NCBI GenBank assembly: GCA_946414395.1 | Contig: CAMKOE010000002.1 | Location: 85,301-149,300, forward strand | Direction: 5' to 3' | Source: an uncultured Porphyromonadaceae bacterium | GTDB taxonomy: Bacteria > Bacteroidota > Bacteroidia > Bacteroidales > Muribaculaceae | Length of the DNA: 64,000 nucleotides | In this document: one piece after another, positions 63,006 to 64,000 of the stretch | How the letters are laid out: every line of letters starts with the position of its first letter | Numbering within the stretch: position 1 is the first letter of the stretch | The notes under the pieces: model-generated | What the model saw: only the letters and a program-made list of their open reading frames with translations | Told to the model about the DNA's origin: nothing | The model's database searches: none | Program-made: the position numbers and the translations under genes

Positions 63006-64000
63006 TTACTTATTAATGAGTTTCTCTTTCAGTACGTTCAACAGTTCGTCGGGAGTGGGCACGTTACCACCGAAGCGGCCATAGTGCTCAACCGGCATCT
63101 TGCATTCAACGGCAAGTTTCACATCCTCGACCATCTGGCCGGCGTTCAGTTCGACGCACAGGATGCCCTTGACGTTCTTGGCAGCCTCGCGCAGTTGCTT
63201 CTCGGGGAAGGGCCACAGGGTGATGGGACGGAACATACCCACCTTGATACCCTCCTGGCGGGCGAGTTCCATCGTCTTCATGGCGATGCGGGCGGTGGTG
63301 CCAAATGCGGTGATCAGGTAGTCGCAGTCCTCAACGTCGATGAGTTCGCAACGGGTCTCGTTCTTCTCGATCTCGCGGTAGCAAGCCTGGAAGCGCCAGT
63401 TGTTCTCCTCCATCTTGTCGTCGTCAAGTTCGAGGCTGGTAACGACATTGCTGGGGCGCATGCCCTTGCGGCCGTTGACGGCCCACGGGCACTGCTGGCG
63501 GATCTGCTCCTCGGTGCGGCGCGGACGCTGCTCGGGCAGTACGACCTTCTCCATCAACTGGCCGATGGTACCATCGGCGAGAATCATCGACACGCAACGA
63601 TACTTGAATGCCAGGTCAAAGCCCAGGGCAACCATGTCGGCCATCTCCTGGACACTGCTGGGTGCAAGCACGATCATGTGATAGTCACCGTGACCGCCAC
63701 CCTTGCAGGCCTGGAAGTAGTCGGCCTGTGATGCGTGGATGGTACCCAGGCCGGGGCCACCACGCTGCACGTTGATCAACAGAGCGGGAACCTCGCTGGC
63801 GGCGAGATAGGACACACCTTCCTGCATCAGGCTGAAGCCGGGGCTGGAAGTCGATGTGCAGACAGCCTTACCGGTCATGGCACCGCCATACACCATATTG
63901 ATGGCAGCGACCTCGCTCTCGGCCTGCAGCACAACCATGCCAGTGGTCTCCCAAGGCATTTCTTCCTCGAGTTTCTCAAGCACCTCACTCTGCGGAGTGA
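63006..64000 (-). CDS. vorB: 2-oxoacid:ferredoxin oxidoreductase, alpha subunit, start outside the window
   Basis: At least 331 aa; the frame is open to the window edge (TPQSEVLEKL just before the apparent GTG at 63983), so that codon is internal and the true start lies beyond 64000. Motifs: VVLQAESEVAAINMVYGGAM, SSPGFSLMQEGVSYLA, and the C-terminal domain with LCVELNAGQMVEDVKLAV. It resembles subunits annotated VorB (3-methyl-2-oxobutanoate dehydrogenase) in Bacteroidetes. A ferredoxin-like subunit may lie upstream, out of view. Confidence 0.9.
   Translation of the reverse strand, partial: TPQSEVLEKLEEEMPWETTGMVVLQAESEVAAINMVYGGAMTGKAVCTSTSSPGFSLMQEGVSYLAASEVPALLINVQRGGPGLGTIHASQADYFQACKGGGHGDYHMIVLAPSSVQEMADMVALGFDLAFKYRCVSMILADGTIGQLMEKVVLPEQRPRRTEEQIRQQCPWAVNGRKGMRPSNVVTSLELDDDKMEENNWRFQACYREIEKNETRCELIDVEDCDYLITAFGTTARIAMKTMELARQEGIKVGMFRPITLWPFPEKQLREAAKNVKGILCVELNAGQMVEDVKLAVECKMPVEHYGRFGGNVPTPDELLNVLKEKLINK

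Overview
The window looks like a chromosome segment of a gut-type Bacteroidales bacterium; family Muribaculaceae or Prevotellaceae is my guess and is not proven here. Supporting signs are many promoters with the Bacteroidetes -7 box (TAnnTTTG, usually TAYCTTTGC) and few Shine-Dalgarno sites, BspA-type leucine-rich-repeat (LRR) surface proteins, a PorE-like type IX secretion lipoprotein, a MurF-alanine racemase fusion, a GSCFA protein, a DUF4369-type lipoprotein and a 2-oxoacid:ferredoxin oxidoreductase. Host DNA is GC-rich; the middle 27 kb is clearly AT-richer.

Region 1 (1-29 kb) is host core. It holds a partial BspA gene, a YgjP metallopeptidase, trpS, a membrane Ser/Thr kinase, a small operon with an acyl-carrier-protein fusion, an inositol-phosphatase family enzyme, an Lrp regulator, a GNAT enzyme, and a tightly coupled GSCFA / murF-alr / LRR / tadA operon. 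After these come an esterase, L-asparaginase, aquaporin, a UDP-sugar dehydrogenase with altered active-site residues, a CDF transporter, porE and an OPT transporter. Two copies of a 167-168 bp inverted-repeat element lie between convergent genes.

Region 2 (29.77-57.25 kb) is an integrative mobilizable element. It sits inside a BspA-type lipoprotein gene: joining the two host halves at a shared TGTA restores an uninterrupted reading frame. It carries a tyrosine integrase, helix-turn-helix/excisionase proteins, a MobV relaxase with a structured oriT-like region, and no conjugation pore genes. Its cargo looks like an anti-phage island: a two-gene membrane unit, a DUF4143 ATPase, a beta-propeller protein with a WYL regulator, an unknown protein, a retron (noncoding RNA with a1/a2 repeats, reverse transcriptase, HEPN-like partner), a third retron-side gene split by an IS4-family element, a DUF2971 protein, and a SatD / DUF3307 / PHP-SMC ATPase operon. 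The most notable signal is a 19-bp operator-like sequence at the same distance from the -7 box in front of three units: propeller-WYL, the unknown gene and the retron RNA. This suggests that the WYL protein controls them as one system.

Region 3 (57.9-64 kb) returns to host genes: tRNA-Ser(GGA), a RecD-like helicase, a secreted endonuclease I with a type IX-like tail, and a 2-oxoacid oxidoreductase operon that runs off the window.
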